A DNA stretch of 64,000 bases. Source: CAZLHO01 sp964559455 (lineage in GTDB: Bacteria; Krumholzibacteriota; Krumholzibacteriia; LZORAL124-64-63). This document shows, piece by piece, positions 16,601 to 24,209 of the stretch (position 1 is its first letter; each line of letters opens with the position of its first letter). A program made the position numbers and the translations under genes. The notes beneath the pieces are model-generated. The model had not been told where the DNA came from. It made no database searches and saw nothing but the letters and a program-made list of their open reading frames with translations. Location of the stretch: contig CAZLHO010000004.1 in the NCBI GenBank assembly GCA_964559455.1, positions 1 to 64,000 of the forward strand, written 5' to 3'.

Positions 16601-17402
16601 AACCGCGCAGGATCATGCGCCGGCTCTCCCGGATCACGGCCGTGTCCGCGGTGGCCAGGGTCTTGCCCTGGCGGATGCGCACGCTGTCCACCATGACGAC
16701 GTCGCCGTCCCGGTCGAAGTCCATCACGCGGGCCGAACCTCGCAGCTCCTCGGAACCCTGCTCGCGGCTGGTCAGCACCGGGGATCGGTCGACGACGGCG
16801 GCGCCGCCCTCGCGGTCGAAGCTGGCGTGCTCGCCGGTGACCACGGTCTTGGCGGCGGGATCGACGATACGGACCCGGCCGAAGGCCTCGCCGCGCCCTC
16901 CCCGCTCGTTCTGGACGATGGTGTCGGCCCAGACGACGTACTCGGGCGCCACCAGCCGCGCCCCCCCGAAGAGCCGCAGCAGGTCCGTGCGTTCGCGGAG
17001 CTCGCCGCGCATCGCGGTGCCCACCATCAAGCTGTCCTCCAGGCGGACGTCGCCGGAGAAATCGGCGTCCATGGTGTCCTCGTCGTAGCGGGCGCGGCGG
17101 CAGGTCAGCACCGAGGCGCGGCGCGTCACGCGCACCCTCCCCCGCAATTCGACCTCGTTGCGGTCCCGGTAGATGAAGGCCGTGTCGCCGGCGGCGGTCA
17201 GGGAGTCGCGGTCGACGAAGACGTTGCCGAAGAGCTGCGAGACGGGCTCGCCGTCGACGACCAGGTCGCGGTAGCGATCGGCGCGGGTGCGGGTGGTCGG
17301 CCGGTCGGAACGGGATTCCCGGGCGGGCGCCGGCAGGACGGCCGCCAGGATCAGGACCAGGCCCAGGGCGAGCGCGGGCGGCGTCGCGGCGGAGCGCCTC
17401 AC
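13665..17402 (-). CDS. lptD: LPS-assembly outer-membrane protein LptD, long form
   Basis: 1245 residues, far longer than E. coli LptD (784). A signal peptide ('LALGLVLILAAVLPAPA') is followed by an extended OstA/LptA-like region (about 40-620) with many short strands such as 'VRIRQGKTLATADTAVI' and 'DILEGDTITVDL'; an Ala/Asp-rich linker containing two copies of 'DTAAVD' sits near 430-460. The LptD barrel starts around residue 590 with 'PVVMKIGEVPVFALPFYFKS', 'SGILFPSFNFGWSQRTG' and 'GYYWATNDYTDVTLRGDY', and ends with paired aromatic strands. It would insert lipopolysaccharide or a similar lipid into the outer leaflet. GTG start at 17402 overlaps the ROK kinase stop (GTGA). Confidence 0.9.
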   Translation of the reverse strand: MRRSAATPPALALGLVLILAAVLPAPARESRSDRPTTRTRADRYRDLVVDGEPVSQLFGNVFVDRDSLTAAGDTAFIYRDRNEVELRGRVRVTRRASVLTCRRARYDEDTMDADFSGDVRLEDSLMVGTAMRGELRERTDLLRLFGGARLVAPEYVVWADTIVQNERGGRGEAFGRVRIVDPAAKTVVTGEHASFDREGGAAVVDRSPVLTSREQGSEELRGSARVMDFDRDGDVVMVDSVRIRQGKTLATADTAVIRESRRMILRGSPRLDDGEGGVFIGDEIEFEYGDGELRRIFLRGDARVIDDEPAALAAGYVGLPETDILEGDTITVDLEGGEPRRSFVVGNAHSIYVPGDADEEVAFNDVRGDTIVIVFDARRVDRVTVRGRMSGTYSYLRLADLPGARAAADTAAVDSLAAAFADTAAVDAFAAAAPDTGAAPVDFLAHRQQVDYSGDAVLFAIGERQIEISGGGRLVYGSMELESDLIRLDMVRRDLYASRTPLLVDREQKMAGEAMAYNFEHKSGAVTQGVTTMDDFFYVGDEVKRFSDGELKICSGRMTSCDLARPHFHFWAKKMKIRPGDKVVAKPVVMKIGEVPVFALPFYFKSLKSGRRSGILFPSFNFGWSQRTGRYVRDWGYYWATNDYTDVTLRGDYNERRELTWLLSNRYAKRYSFNGNLSYSRRTTLGSGDKVREWQFRWNHQQETLFDYYKFRSDVNMSSRSISRSDLINDVGRDVISGTQTSTVYVSRSWQDFSASLNFKREEFVNQEDDDPLTNNRLSSQAFPQLSVNFKSRSLLPPLRRGREGNFLGALLRNTYLRHSYSYNSLRETRELTDATTHDAKGNASLNIEPPRFWIFKASAGVGGSHRWTRTTTDGRSYYETTEPLPDDPDSLVTVGIYEEVRERAENTQTSLSINSSVGTTLYGIFTPHLGPLRGIRHTLGLGVSHTLSPAIAGKQVRRERFSFSLSNRFDVKYLAGGGPDSTREVKKLDGLLDWRLSTGYNPQAPDGQQWDDISSSVVLRPGRSQNLKLTLNNVIDARDLSVLSTRIVYGLSLSGEFDTGAEVAEAETEQNAALERLRSDADSTQVVEEDLWADEYDEGEDPGRDYEDEFAGFGYFSEGKEERDSTRGGRVIPWRMGSNLSYSRNHETGYVTARADANLNLTLTRNWSASYRAGYDLDAGKITHQSWRLQRDLHCWRLEFSRTVSAVDSQFGFIISLKSIPAVRLTRGKEDLVRQAGALGGGIF

Positions 17403-18364
17403 GGGACCGGGTCCCCGTCGTGGGCCAGCAGGGCGGCGCCCAGGGCCGCCGCATGCGGCCCGAGTTCCGCGGGCACGAGGTCGACGTCGCGGCCGGCCGG
17501 CGACATGATCCGGGACCGGGCCGCATCGCGGCAGGGTCCGAGCAGGTACTCGCCCGCGCGAGCCACGCCGCCGCCGATGATCATCCGCTGCGGATCGAGG
17601 ATGTTGACCAGGTTGGCGACGGCCACGCCCAGGACGCGTCCGGCGGCCGCCAGGAGGTCGCGGGCGTCGGGATCGCCGGCCGCGGCCAGACCATGGAGCG
17701 CCGAGGGGTCCAGCCGGCCGCCGGCCTCGGCGACCGCCCGCCGGAAGGGCTCCCCGGCGCCGGCCGCGTCGGCGCGTTCCGCGGCGGCGCGGACCAGGGC
17801 CCACGAACCGGCGTAGGCCTCGAGGCAGCCCCGGGCGCCGCAGGTGCATTGCGGGCCGTCGGGATCGAGGATCATGTGGCCGATCTCGCCCGCGCCGTCG
17901 TGGGCGCCGGTCAGGACGCGGCCGTCGACCATCACCGCGCCGCCCACGCCGGTGCCCAGGGCGATCATCACCAGATCCGCATAGCCGCGTCCGGCGCCCA
18001 GACGGGCCTCGCCGACCAGGGCGGCGTTGACGTCGTTGGCCACGACAACGGGCAGGTCGCCGAATGCCCGGCGCACGGCGTCCGTCAGGCCGTTGCCCTC
18101 CCAGCCGGGCAGGTTCGGCGCGCGGCCCAGTCTGCCGGTGCGGGGCGAGACGATGCCGGCGCAGGCCAGGCCCACGCCGGCGAGGACGATCCCGGAGGCG
18201 GCCTCGCGCACCGCGGCCGCGAGCCCCGCCAGTGTGCCGTCGATCCCGGCGGGATCGGTGCGGACTTCTCCGCGGACCAGGGACTCGCCGGCCGCGTCGG
18301 TCACCGCGAACTTCACGGCCGTGCCGCCGACGTCGGCGCCCAGGGTGTAGCGGTCCCCGCTCAT
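17399..18364 (-). CDS. ROK-family sugar kinase (glucokinase-like)
   Basis: 321 residues. N-terminal ATP motif 'LGADVGGTAVKFAVTD', substrate motif 'GAGEIGHM', and the ROK zinc-binding signature 'CTCGARGCLEAYAG'. Also 'VVVANDVNAALVGEARLGAG' with the catalytic Asp of ROK kinases. The likely reaction is phosphorylation of glucose or an N-acyl sugar in the cytosol. Start ATG at 18364 shares a base with the folC stop (TAATG), so translation is coupled. A transcriptional role is unlikely because no N-terminal helix-turn-helix is present. Confidence 0.93.
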   Translation of the reverse strand: MSGDRYTLGADVGGTAVKFAVTDAAGESLVRGEVRTDPAGIDGTLAGLAAAVREAASGIVLAGVGLACAGIVSPRTGRLGRAPNLPGWEGNGLTDAVRRAFGDLPVVVANDVNAALVGEARLGAGRGYADLVMIALGTGVGGAVMVDGRVLTGAHDGAGEIGHMILDPDGPQCTCGARGCLEAYAGSWALVRAAAERADAAGAGEPFRRAVAEAGGRLDPSALHGLAAAGDPDARDLLAAAGRVLGVAVANLVNILDPQRMIIGGGVARAGEYLLGPCRDAARSRIMSPAGRDVDLVPAELGPHAAALGAALLAHDGDPVP

Positions 18365-19797
18365 TAACCGTCCTCCCGGGTCGAATCCGACGATGCGGCG
18401 CGGCCGAATCCCTTCGCCGCCGCCGGCGTCGACGTGCGTGTCTGCTCCAGGTCGCGGAAGCCCAGCCGGTGGAGAAGCTCCCCGACCAGGAAACAGCTGC
18501 CGGTCACCAGGACGGCGTCCTCGGGGGTCAGCAGATCCCGCAGGACGGCCAGGGCCGCTTCCGAATCCTCGACCAGCCGGAAGGCGCCCTCGTCCAGGCC
18601 CCACCCCCTCGTCAACTCGCCGAGTTCGGTCGAGTTCCGCGCACGGGGCAACGCCACCGGCACGCCCAGCACGAGGTCGGCGCGGGCGAGGACGGCGCCC
18701 ACGGCGGGATCCAGGTCCTTGTCCTGCATGCTGCCGAAGACCACGACCCGGCGGCCCGCGCGGCGCGAGGACAGGAAATGCTCGAGGGAGGCCGCGAGCG
18801 CCTGGGTGTTGTGCGCGGTGTCGAAGATCCAGTCGGGGCCCGTGAGGACGGTCTGGAATCGTCCGGGCAGGAAGAGGCCGGCCAGGGCGGCGGCCGGGTC
18901 GGCGGGCAGGCGCAGGCCGCCGGCGCGCTCGAGTTCGCTGAGGGCGAGCAGGGCCAGGGCGGCGCTGTTGCGCAGGGGCGGCGAGGGCAGCGGGGGCAGG
19001 CCCGGGATCGCGGCGTGGCGGGTCAGCAGATCCCACCCGTCGTCGCGCGCCTCGATGCGGGCCAGCTCGTCGAGGAAGTGGCAGGGGCTGCCGGCCTCGA
19101 CGGCGGCGGCGAAGGCCTGCTCGCGCAGTTCGGAGGGCAGGGCGGCGAAGAGAGGGACGCCCTGCTTGAGCAGGCCCAGCTTCTCGGCGGCGATCTCGGC
19201 GAGGGTCCCGCCCAGGATGTGCTGGTGGTCCAGGGCCACGCCGGTCAGCAGGACCGCCTCGGCGGGCAGGGCGTTGCTGGCGTCCAGCCGGCCGCCCAGG
19301 CCCGTCTCGCAGCAGAGGACCTCCATCCCGGCGTCGCGGCAGATCGTCAGCGCGACGGCGGTCAGGGTCTCGAACCAGCTCGCCTCGTGGCGCTCGGTGA
19401 GCGGCCGTACGCGCTCCACGGCGGCGGCGAAGACCCCGGGGTCGACCGGTTTCCCGTCCAGGGTCAGCCGCTCGTAGACGCGCAGCAGGTGGGGACTGGT
19501 GAAGCAGGCGGTGCGGTAGCCGGCGGCCTCGAGCAGCGTGGCCAGGACGCGGGTCGCGGTGCCCTTGCCGTTCGTGCCGGCGACGACCAGCGTGCGCAGG
19601 CTCCGTTCTGGGTGGTCCAGGTCGGCGAGCAGGCCCCGGATCCGGCCCAGCCCCGGGCGGATGCCCATGCGGTTCAGGGCGAAGAGCCAGCGCGTCGACT
19701 CGTCCTCGGCGACGAAGGGCGGCGCGGCAAGGGTCTCGACCCCGGCTTCGCCGGGATAGGCCAGGGGATCGTCGGGACGGGGGTTCAGGGATGCCAT
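18364..19797 (-). CDS. folC: Folylpolyglutamate / dihydrofolate synthase
   Basis: 477 residues. Mur-ligase-like fold: P-loop 'VVAGTNGKGTATRVLA' near residue 71, 'FTSPHLLRVYERL', 'CCETGLGGRLDASN', 'LTGVALDHQHILG', and C-terminal 'FDTAHNTQAL'. It adds glutamate to folates and, in many bacteria, also makes dihydrofolate. The first ~35 residues and the last ~30 (Ser/Thr/Ala-rich) extend beyond the usual family limits. It starts 7 bp after the accD stop, continuing the accD-folC pairing known from many bacteria. Confidence 0.94.
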   Translation of the reverse strand: MASLNPRPDDPLAYPGEAGVETLAAPPFVAEDESTRWLFALNRMGIRPGLGRIRGLLADLDHPERSLRTLVVAGTNGKGTATRVLATLLEAAGYRTACFTSPHLLRVYERLTLDGKPVDPGVFAAAVERVRPLTERHEASWFETLTAVALTICRDAGMEVLCCETGLGGRLDASNALPAEAVLLTGVALDHQHILGGTLAEIAAEKLGLLKQGVPLFAALPSELREQAFAAAVEAGSPCHFLDELARIEARDDGWDLLTRHAAIPGLPPLPSPPLRNSAALALLALSELERAGGLRLPADPAAALAGLFLPGRFQTVLTGPDWIFDTAHNTQALAASLEHFLSSRRAGRRVVVFGSMQDKDLDPAVGAVLARADLVLGVPVALPRARNSTELGELTRGWGLDEGAFRLVEDSEAALAVLRDLLTPEDAVLVTGSCFLVGELLHRLGFRDLEQTRTSTPAAAKGFGRAASSDSTREDG

Positions 19798-19804
19798 GCC
19801 GCAC

Positions 19805-20683
19805 TCATCCGCGGAACGGTTGACGGACGGAGACGTCCCTGCCGTCCACGAACCAGTGCAGGATCTCCGCCAGCTTGGACTTCAACTCCTTGCGGGGCAC
19901 GATCGCGTCGATCATGCCGTGGTCCAGCAGGAACTCCGAGGACTGGAAGCCCTCGGGCAGTTCGCTGTTGATCGTCTGCTGGATGACCCGGGGGCCGGCG
20001 AAGCCGATCAGGGCTCCCGGCTCGGCCAGGATGACGTCGCCGAGCATGGCGAAGCTGGCCGTGACGCCGCCGGTGGTCGGATTGGTCAGCAGCGAGACGA
20101 AGGGGATCCCCGCCTCGCGCAGCCGCGAGAGCACGGCGCTGGTCTTGGCCATCTGCATCAGCGACAGCAGCGACTCCTGCATGCGCGCCCCGCCGGAGCG
20201 GGACAGGATGATGGCGGCCTCGCGCCGGCGCAGGGCATCCTGCAGGGCGCGGGCGATCTTCTCGCCCACCACCGAGCCCATGCTGCCGCCCATGAACTCG
20301 AAATCCAGGATCGCCATCACCACCGGCACGTGCGCGATCTCGCCCCGGCCCGTGACCACGGCCTCCTCGCGGCCGGTCTTCTTCATGCTGGCCTTGATGC
20401 GGTCGCGGTAGCGCTTGGAGTCGCGGAAATCGAGGGGATCGCGGGAGGTGATGCCCTTGTGGGTCTCCTCCCAGGTGCCCTCGTCCACCAGCAGGTCCAG
20501 GTACTGGTCGGTAGTCAGACGCAGGTGATGGCCGCAGTCGCTGCAGACCCAATGGCTGCGCGCCAATTCGCGATGATAGAGGACCTCGTTGCAACCGGGG
20601 CACTTGCGCCACAGGTTCTCGGGCGTCTCCCGCTTGAGGGTGAGCGCCTTGATGCCCTTGGCGGCCTGTCTCAGCCAGGACAT
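19805..20683 (-). CDS. accD: Acetyl-CoA carboxylase carboxyltransferase beta subunit
   Basis: 292 residues. N-terminal zinc ribbon with 'CPGCNEVL' and 'CSDCGHHL', then the crotonase-like carboxyltransferase domain with 'GSMGSVVGEKIARAL', 'SGGARMQESLLSLMQMAK' and 'LTNPTTGGVTASFAMLGD'. It transfers the carboxyl group from biotin to acetyl-CoA for malonyl-CoA and fatty-acid synthesis, as a complex with AccA, which is not in this window. The ATG at 20683 follows GAGGAGGGG by 3-5 nt and matches the family N-terminus. Confidence 0.96.
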   Translation of the reverse strand: MSWLRQAAKGIKALTLKRETPENLWRKCPGCNEVLYHRELARSHWVCSDCGHHLRLTTDQYLDLLVDEGTWEETHKGITSRDPLDFRDSKRYRDRIKASMKKTGREEAVVTGRGEIAHVPVVMAILDFEFMGGSMGSVVGEKIARALQDALRRREAAIILSRSGGARMQESLLSLMQMAKTSAVLSRLREAGIPFVSLLTNPTTGGVTASFAMLGDVILAEPGALIGFAGPRVIQQTINSELPEGFQSSEFLLDHGMIDAIVPRKELKSKLAEILHWFVDGRDVSVRQPFRG

Positions 20684-20788
20684 GTCCCCTCCTCGAGGAT
20701 GCGATCGCGCGGAGCGCTGCCGGCGGAACGCCGGCGTCGGGGGCGGCCGGCTCCAACGGTAGCCCCTGCGCAACGCCGCGACAACAGC

Positions 20789-20805
20789 TAAACGCCTTTC
20801 AGGCG
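20789..20805 (-). terminator. Weak terminator overlapping rimI stop
   Basis: On the minus strand a CGCCT-GAA-AGGCG hairpin followed by TTTAGC overlaps the rimI stop codon. The stem is only 5 bp. It would separate the rimI unit from accD. Confidence 0.33.
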
Positions 20806-21266
20806 CAGGGGCCCGCGGGCAGGTCGCGGCTCATGATCAGCGCGTCCTCCCCGGTGTCGGAGTAGTAGCCGCGCCGCAGGCCGCGCACGCTGAAACCGTG
20901 GCGGTGGTAGAAATCCCGGGCCCCCTCGTTGCCCAGACGGACCTCGAGCGTGGCCAGGCGGACGCCGTGGGCCGCGGCGCCGTCGATGGAGGCCCGCAGG
21001 AGCAGCGTGCCCGTCCCCCGGCGCCGGCCGTCCTCGCGCACCGCCAGGTTGATGATATGCAGTTCGTCGGCGACGCGCCACGCCATCAGGTAGCCCAGCA
21101 CCTCGCCGGCGGCCTCGGCGACCAGAGGGGCGCGCATGCGGTCGGGCCTGAGCTCCTGCAGCAGCACGGCGTCGGGCCAGGGATCCTGGAAGCTGACCCG
21201 CTCGATGGCCGCGATCGCCGCCAGATCTCCCCGCCGCGCCGGGCGCACGATCACCGGGGGCGTCAC
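20799..21266 (-). CDS. rimI: Ribosomal-protein S18-alanine N-acetyltransferase (GNAT)
   Basis: 155 residues. GNAT fold with the acetyl-CoA loop 'REDGRRRGTGTLLLRA' (R/Q-x-x-G-x-G/A) and C-terminal 'LEVRLGNEGARDFYHRHGF', which is the RimI pattern 'LEVR..N..A..(L/F)Y...GF'. GTG start at 21266 overlaps the TGA of tsaB. The tsaE-tsaB-rimI order is common in bacteria and supports this name over a generic acetyltransferase. Confidence 0.92.
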   Translation of the reverse strand: MTPPVIVRPARRGDLAAIAAIERVSFQDPWPDAVLLQELRPDRMRAPLVAEAAGEVLGYLMAWRVADELHIINLAVREDGRRRGTGTLLLRASIDGAAAHGVRLATLEVRLGNEGARDFYHRHGFSVRGLRRGYYSDTGEDALIMSRDLPAGPCA

Positions 21267-22096
21267 GCGTCCGTCTCCGGGAGCTTCCCCTCGTCGACGT
21301 CCTCGACGCGGACGTCCTCGCCCCGCCGCCGGTCGCGCACGGGCCCCGACGACGACCCGGGCGTGAGGTCGAGGCCGCGCTTCACCTCGGCCTCCGAGGC
21401 GCGGGCGTAGAGGGGGGTCAAAGTGAAGGGATGGACGGCCGTCCCGCCGGCCTCGCCGGCCGAGACCGCCAGGGCCAGGGCCCGGGCCGTGCGCGGGTGG
21501 GCCGCGGTCCAGCAGCGCAGGGCCGGCTCGCCCCGCTCGCGCAGCTCGGGGCGCAACGACGCGCCCTCGCCCAGCAGCATCCCCACCCCGTCGCCGGCGA
21601 AGACGGGAGCCTCCGGATCGGCGGCCAGCGCCTTCAGGCGCGCCCACCAGGCGTCCGGCGTCGCGGCGGCGGGCGCGGCCAGGGCCTCCACCCAGCCGCC
21701 CTCGCGACGGTAGATCGCGGCGTAGATCTCGCCGCGGCGGGCGTCCAGGGCGGGCATGGCCAGGTCGCGGTCCGGGTGCCCGTCCAGCATGTCGGCCGCC
21801 ATGGCCGCCGGGGTCGGGACCGCGTGCAGCTCGGCGCCCAGGGCGTAGGCCAGGCCCTTGGCCGTGGCCACGCCGATCCGCAGCCCCGTGAAGCTGCCGG
21901 GTCCGCGGGTCACGGCGATGCGGGCCACCTCCTCCAGGGAGCGGCCGGCGTCGGCGAGCATCGACTCGACCACCGGCAGCAGGGCGTCCGCGTAGCTGCC
22001 CGAGACGTTCATCGGCCGGTAGTCCAGCAGCCGGCCGTCCTCGGCCAGGGCGAAGCGGCCCCAGCGGGTGGCGGTGTCGAAGGCCAGGGTCAGCAC
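21263..22096 (-). CDS. tsaB: tRNA t6A modification protein TsaB
   Basis: 277 residues. ASKHA fold N-terminus 'LTLAFDTATRWGRFAL', then 'TRGPGSFTGLRIGVATAKGLA', the diagnostic TsaB motif, and 'ALDARRGEIYAAIY'. It partners TsaD, TsaE and TsaC in making threonylcarbamoyl-adenosine at position 37 of ANN-decoding tRNAs. The GTG at 22096 has GGAGG 7 nt upstream and overlaps the tsaE 3' end by 7 nt. The C-terminal ~50 residues are acidic and unusual in length for the family. Confidence 0.94.
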   Translation of the reverse strand: MLTLAFDTATRWGRFALAEDGRLLDYRPMNVSGSYADALLPVVESMLADAGRSLEEVARIAVTRGPGSFTGLRIGVATAKGLAYALGAELHAVPTPAAMAADMLDGHPDRDLAMPALDARRGEIYAAIYRREGGWVEALAAPAAATPDAWWARLKALAADPEAPVFAGDGVGMLLGEGASLRPELRERGEPALRCWTAAHPRTARALALAVSAGEAGGTAVHPFTLTPLYARASEAEVKRGLDLTPGSSSGPVRDRRRGEDVRVEDVDEGKLPETDA

Positions 22097-22608
22097 GGCG
22101 CCTCCTCCCCGGCGAGCCAGCGCCGCCATCCGGCCGTGACCGCCGGCTCGGCGCGCAGGTGCCAGACCCGGTCCGACGGGCCGGGACCCGGCAGCACCAG
22201 CAGCTCCAACCGGTCGTCGAGCAGGTCCAGCAGGGGTTCGGGCCATTCGACGACGACCACGGCCCCGCCGTCCGCGGCCTCCTCGAGCACCGCGTCGACG
22301 CCCACGTCGTGCAGGTCGTGCTCCGGTCCCAGGCGGTAGAAGTCGAGGTGGTGCAGGGGCAGGCGGCCCCGGTAGCTGTTGACCAGGGTGAAGGTGGGCG
22401 AGGTCACCGGCTCGGTCACGTCCAATCCGGCCGCCAGACCCTGGGTGAAGAGGGTCTTGCCCGCGCCCAGGGGCCCCCAGAGCAGGATCACCTCGCCGCC
22501 GCGCAGCAGCGGGGCGGCGCTGCGGCCCAGCGCCAGGGTGCCGTCGGGACCGTCCACAGCGCGACGCAGGTCGAAGTCGGCGGGATCGGGCAGCGGATGC
22601 TCGGGCAT
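22090..22608 (-). CDS. tsaE: tRNA t6A ATPase TsaE
   Basis: 172 residues. Walker A 'LLWGPLGAGKTLFTQGLA', 'VTSPTFTLVNSYRG', 'LHHLDFYRL' and Walker-B-like 'VVVVEWPE' are all in TsaE order. It drives the TsaB-TsaD cycle by ATP hydrolysis. I prefer the ATG at 22608 because GGGAG lies 5 nt upstream; another in-frame ATG at 22632 would add 8 residues. The gene is followed by tsaB and rimI with overlapping ends. Confidence 0.93.
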   Translation of the reverse strand: MPEHPLPDPADFDLRRAVDGPDGTLALGRSAAPLLRGGEVILLWGPLGAGKTLFTQGLAAGLDVTEPVTSPTFTLVNSYRGRLPLHHLDFYRLGPEHDLHDVGVDAVLEEAADGGAVVVVEWPEPLLDLLDDRLELLVLPGPGPSDRVWHLRAEPAVTAGWRRWLAGEEAPC

Positions 22609-22648
22609 GGGCTCTCCCGGCGGGACCGGCATCGGTCCCGCAACGGCG

Positions 22649-24205
22649 TCAGCGGGGACGCAGCGCCACGAAGGGGACGATCATCTCTTCGAGGCTGATG
22701 CCGCCGTGCTGGAAGCTGTTGCGGTACAGACGCTCGTACTCGTGAAAGTTCGTCGGATAGACCAGGTAGAAGTTCTCGGTGGCCACGGCGTAGTTCTCGA
22801 TCGTCCCCTGCCGCGGCAGCCGGTATTGCTCCGGATCCTTCATCAGGAAGACGTCCTTCTCGTCCACGCCCAGGTTGTCGCCGTACTTGTAGCGCACGTT
22901 CGAGCTGGTGTCGCGGTTACCGCGCACGGTCGTCGCCCGGCCGCAGAAGGCCGACCCATGGTCGGTGGTCAGCAGGATCGTGGCGTCGCCCTTGCGGGCC
23001 AGGTTCTTCAGCACCTCGAAGAGGCTGGAGTGCTCGAACCAGCTGCTCATCAGCGAGCGGAAGGCCGCCTCGTCGGGCGCCAGCTCCTTCAGGATCATCG
23101 ACTGCGACCGGCCGTGAGCCATGATGTCCAGGAAGTTGTAGACGGCGGCGACGAGCCGCACGCCGTCCAGGGAGCCCATCTGCCGGCGCAGATTGTCGGT
23201 GTCGCGGGCGTCGAAGACCTTGTAGTAGCGATAGCTGTCGGCGGCCGGCGAGCCGGTGCGCTTCAGCAGCTCGCCCAGCAGGTCGGCCTCGTTGGCGTTC
23301 TTGGAATGCTGCTGCCGGCTGGAACCCTTCCACCAGTCGGGGTACATGCGCGCGATGTCCAGGGGATAGAGTCCGCTGAAGAGGGCGTTGCGCGCGAAGG
23401 GCGTGGCCGTGGGCAGGATCGACCAGTAGAGCCGGCGGTCCATGTGGAAGAAGGGCTCCAGCAGGGGCTCCACGTAGCGCCACTGGTCCAGCCGCATGCA
23501 GTCGATGATGATCCAGTAGACCGGCCGCCCCGACTCGATCTCGGGGGCCACCCAGGTGTTGAAGACGTCGGGGCTCAGCAGCGGGGCGTTCGCGTCGCCG
23601 GCCAGCCAGCCCCGGTAGTTCTCGCGCACGTAGCGGCTGAAGTGGCGGTTGCACTCGGCGGTCTGCTCCTCGTGGGTCGCCAGCAGGCCGTGGTCGCCGA
23701 AGCTGTAGAGGTCCAGGTCCCAGCCGACCATGTCGGAGTGGAGCTCCGCCCATTCCTGCGGCGTCGCGGCGGTGGCCGCCCGGTCGCCGACGTCGCGGTA
23801 GTGCGAGAGGAAATCGCGGGTCACCTGCTCGCCGCGGATGCGGCGGCCCTCGAGCAGGCGCTTCAGGGCCGACATGATCTGCAGCGGCGAGACCGGCTTG
23901 ACGAGGTAGTCGTCGATGCGCTTGCCGATGGCCCGCGTCATCAGGTTCTCTTCCTCGCTCTTGGTGATCATGATCACCGGCACGTTCTCGCGGATCTTCT
24001 TGATCTCGGCCAGGGTCTCGAGCCCGCCCAGACCGGGCATCATCTCGTCCAGGAGGATGGCGTCGTAGCTCCGGTCGCGCAGCATCTCGAGGGCGTCGGC
24101 GCCGTTCGTGGCGCCCTCCACCTCGTAGCCCTTCTCGGCCAGGTAGACCGCGTGCGACCGCAGCTGTTCGATCTGGTCGTCGACCCAGAGGATCTTGAAA
24201 GCCAA
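22649..24205 (-). CDS. porX: PorX-type response regulator with PglZ phosphatase-like domain
   Basis: 518 residues. Receiver domain 1-120: acidic pair 'WVDD' (9-10), phosphoacceptor Asp53 in 'ILLDEMMPG', Thr81 and Lys103 ('LVKPVSP'). A helical linker leads to an alkaline-phosphatase-superfamily PglZ domain (about 200-510) with 'YWIIIDCMRLDQW', 'LPTATPFARNALFSGLYP' (probable nucleophile Thr) and 'LLTTDHGSAFCG' metal ligands. In Bacteroidetes PorX is the type IX secretion regulator, reported as a zinc-dependent phosphodiesterase acting on oligonucleotides. Here the kinase gene lies 4 bp upstream, so the pair is probably cognate. Whether it controls secretion in this organism is not known. Confidence 0.9.
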   Translation of the reverse strand: MAFKILWVDDQIEQLRSHAVYLAEKGYEVEGATNGADALEMLRDRSYDAILLDEMMPGLGGLETLAEIKKIRENVPVIMITKSEEENLMTRAIGKRIDDYLVKPVSPLQIMSALKRLLEGRRIRGEQVTRDFLSHYRDVGDRAATAATPQEWAELHSDMVGWDLDLYSFGDHGLLATHEEQTAECNRHFSRYVRENYRGWLAGDANAPLLSPDVFNTWVAPEIESGRPVYWIIIDCMRLDQWRYVEPLLEPFFHMDRRLYWSILPTATPFARNALFSGLYPLDIARMYPDWWKGSSRQQHSKNANEADLLGELLKRTGSPAADSYRYYKVFDARDTDNLRRQMGSLDGVRLVAAVYNFLDIMAHGRSQSMILKELAPDEAAFRSLMSSWFEHSSLFEVLKNLARKGDATILLTTDHGSAFCGRATTVRGNRDTSSNVRYKYGDNLGVDEKDVFLMKDPEQYRLPRQGTIENYAVATENFYLVYPTNFHEYERLYRNSFQHGGISLEEMIVPFVALRPR

Positions 24206-24209
24206 GGTC

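Noticed and set aside
13299..17816. A 1505-codon plus-strand open frame opposite lptD
   Set aside because: It is a shadow caused by high GC content; composition is low-complexity, and the opposite strand has a clear LptD protein with proper domains.
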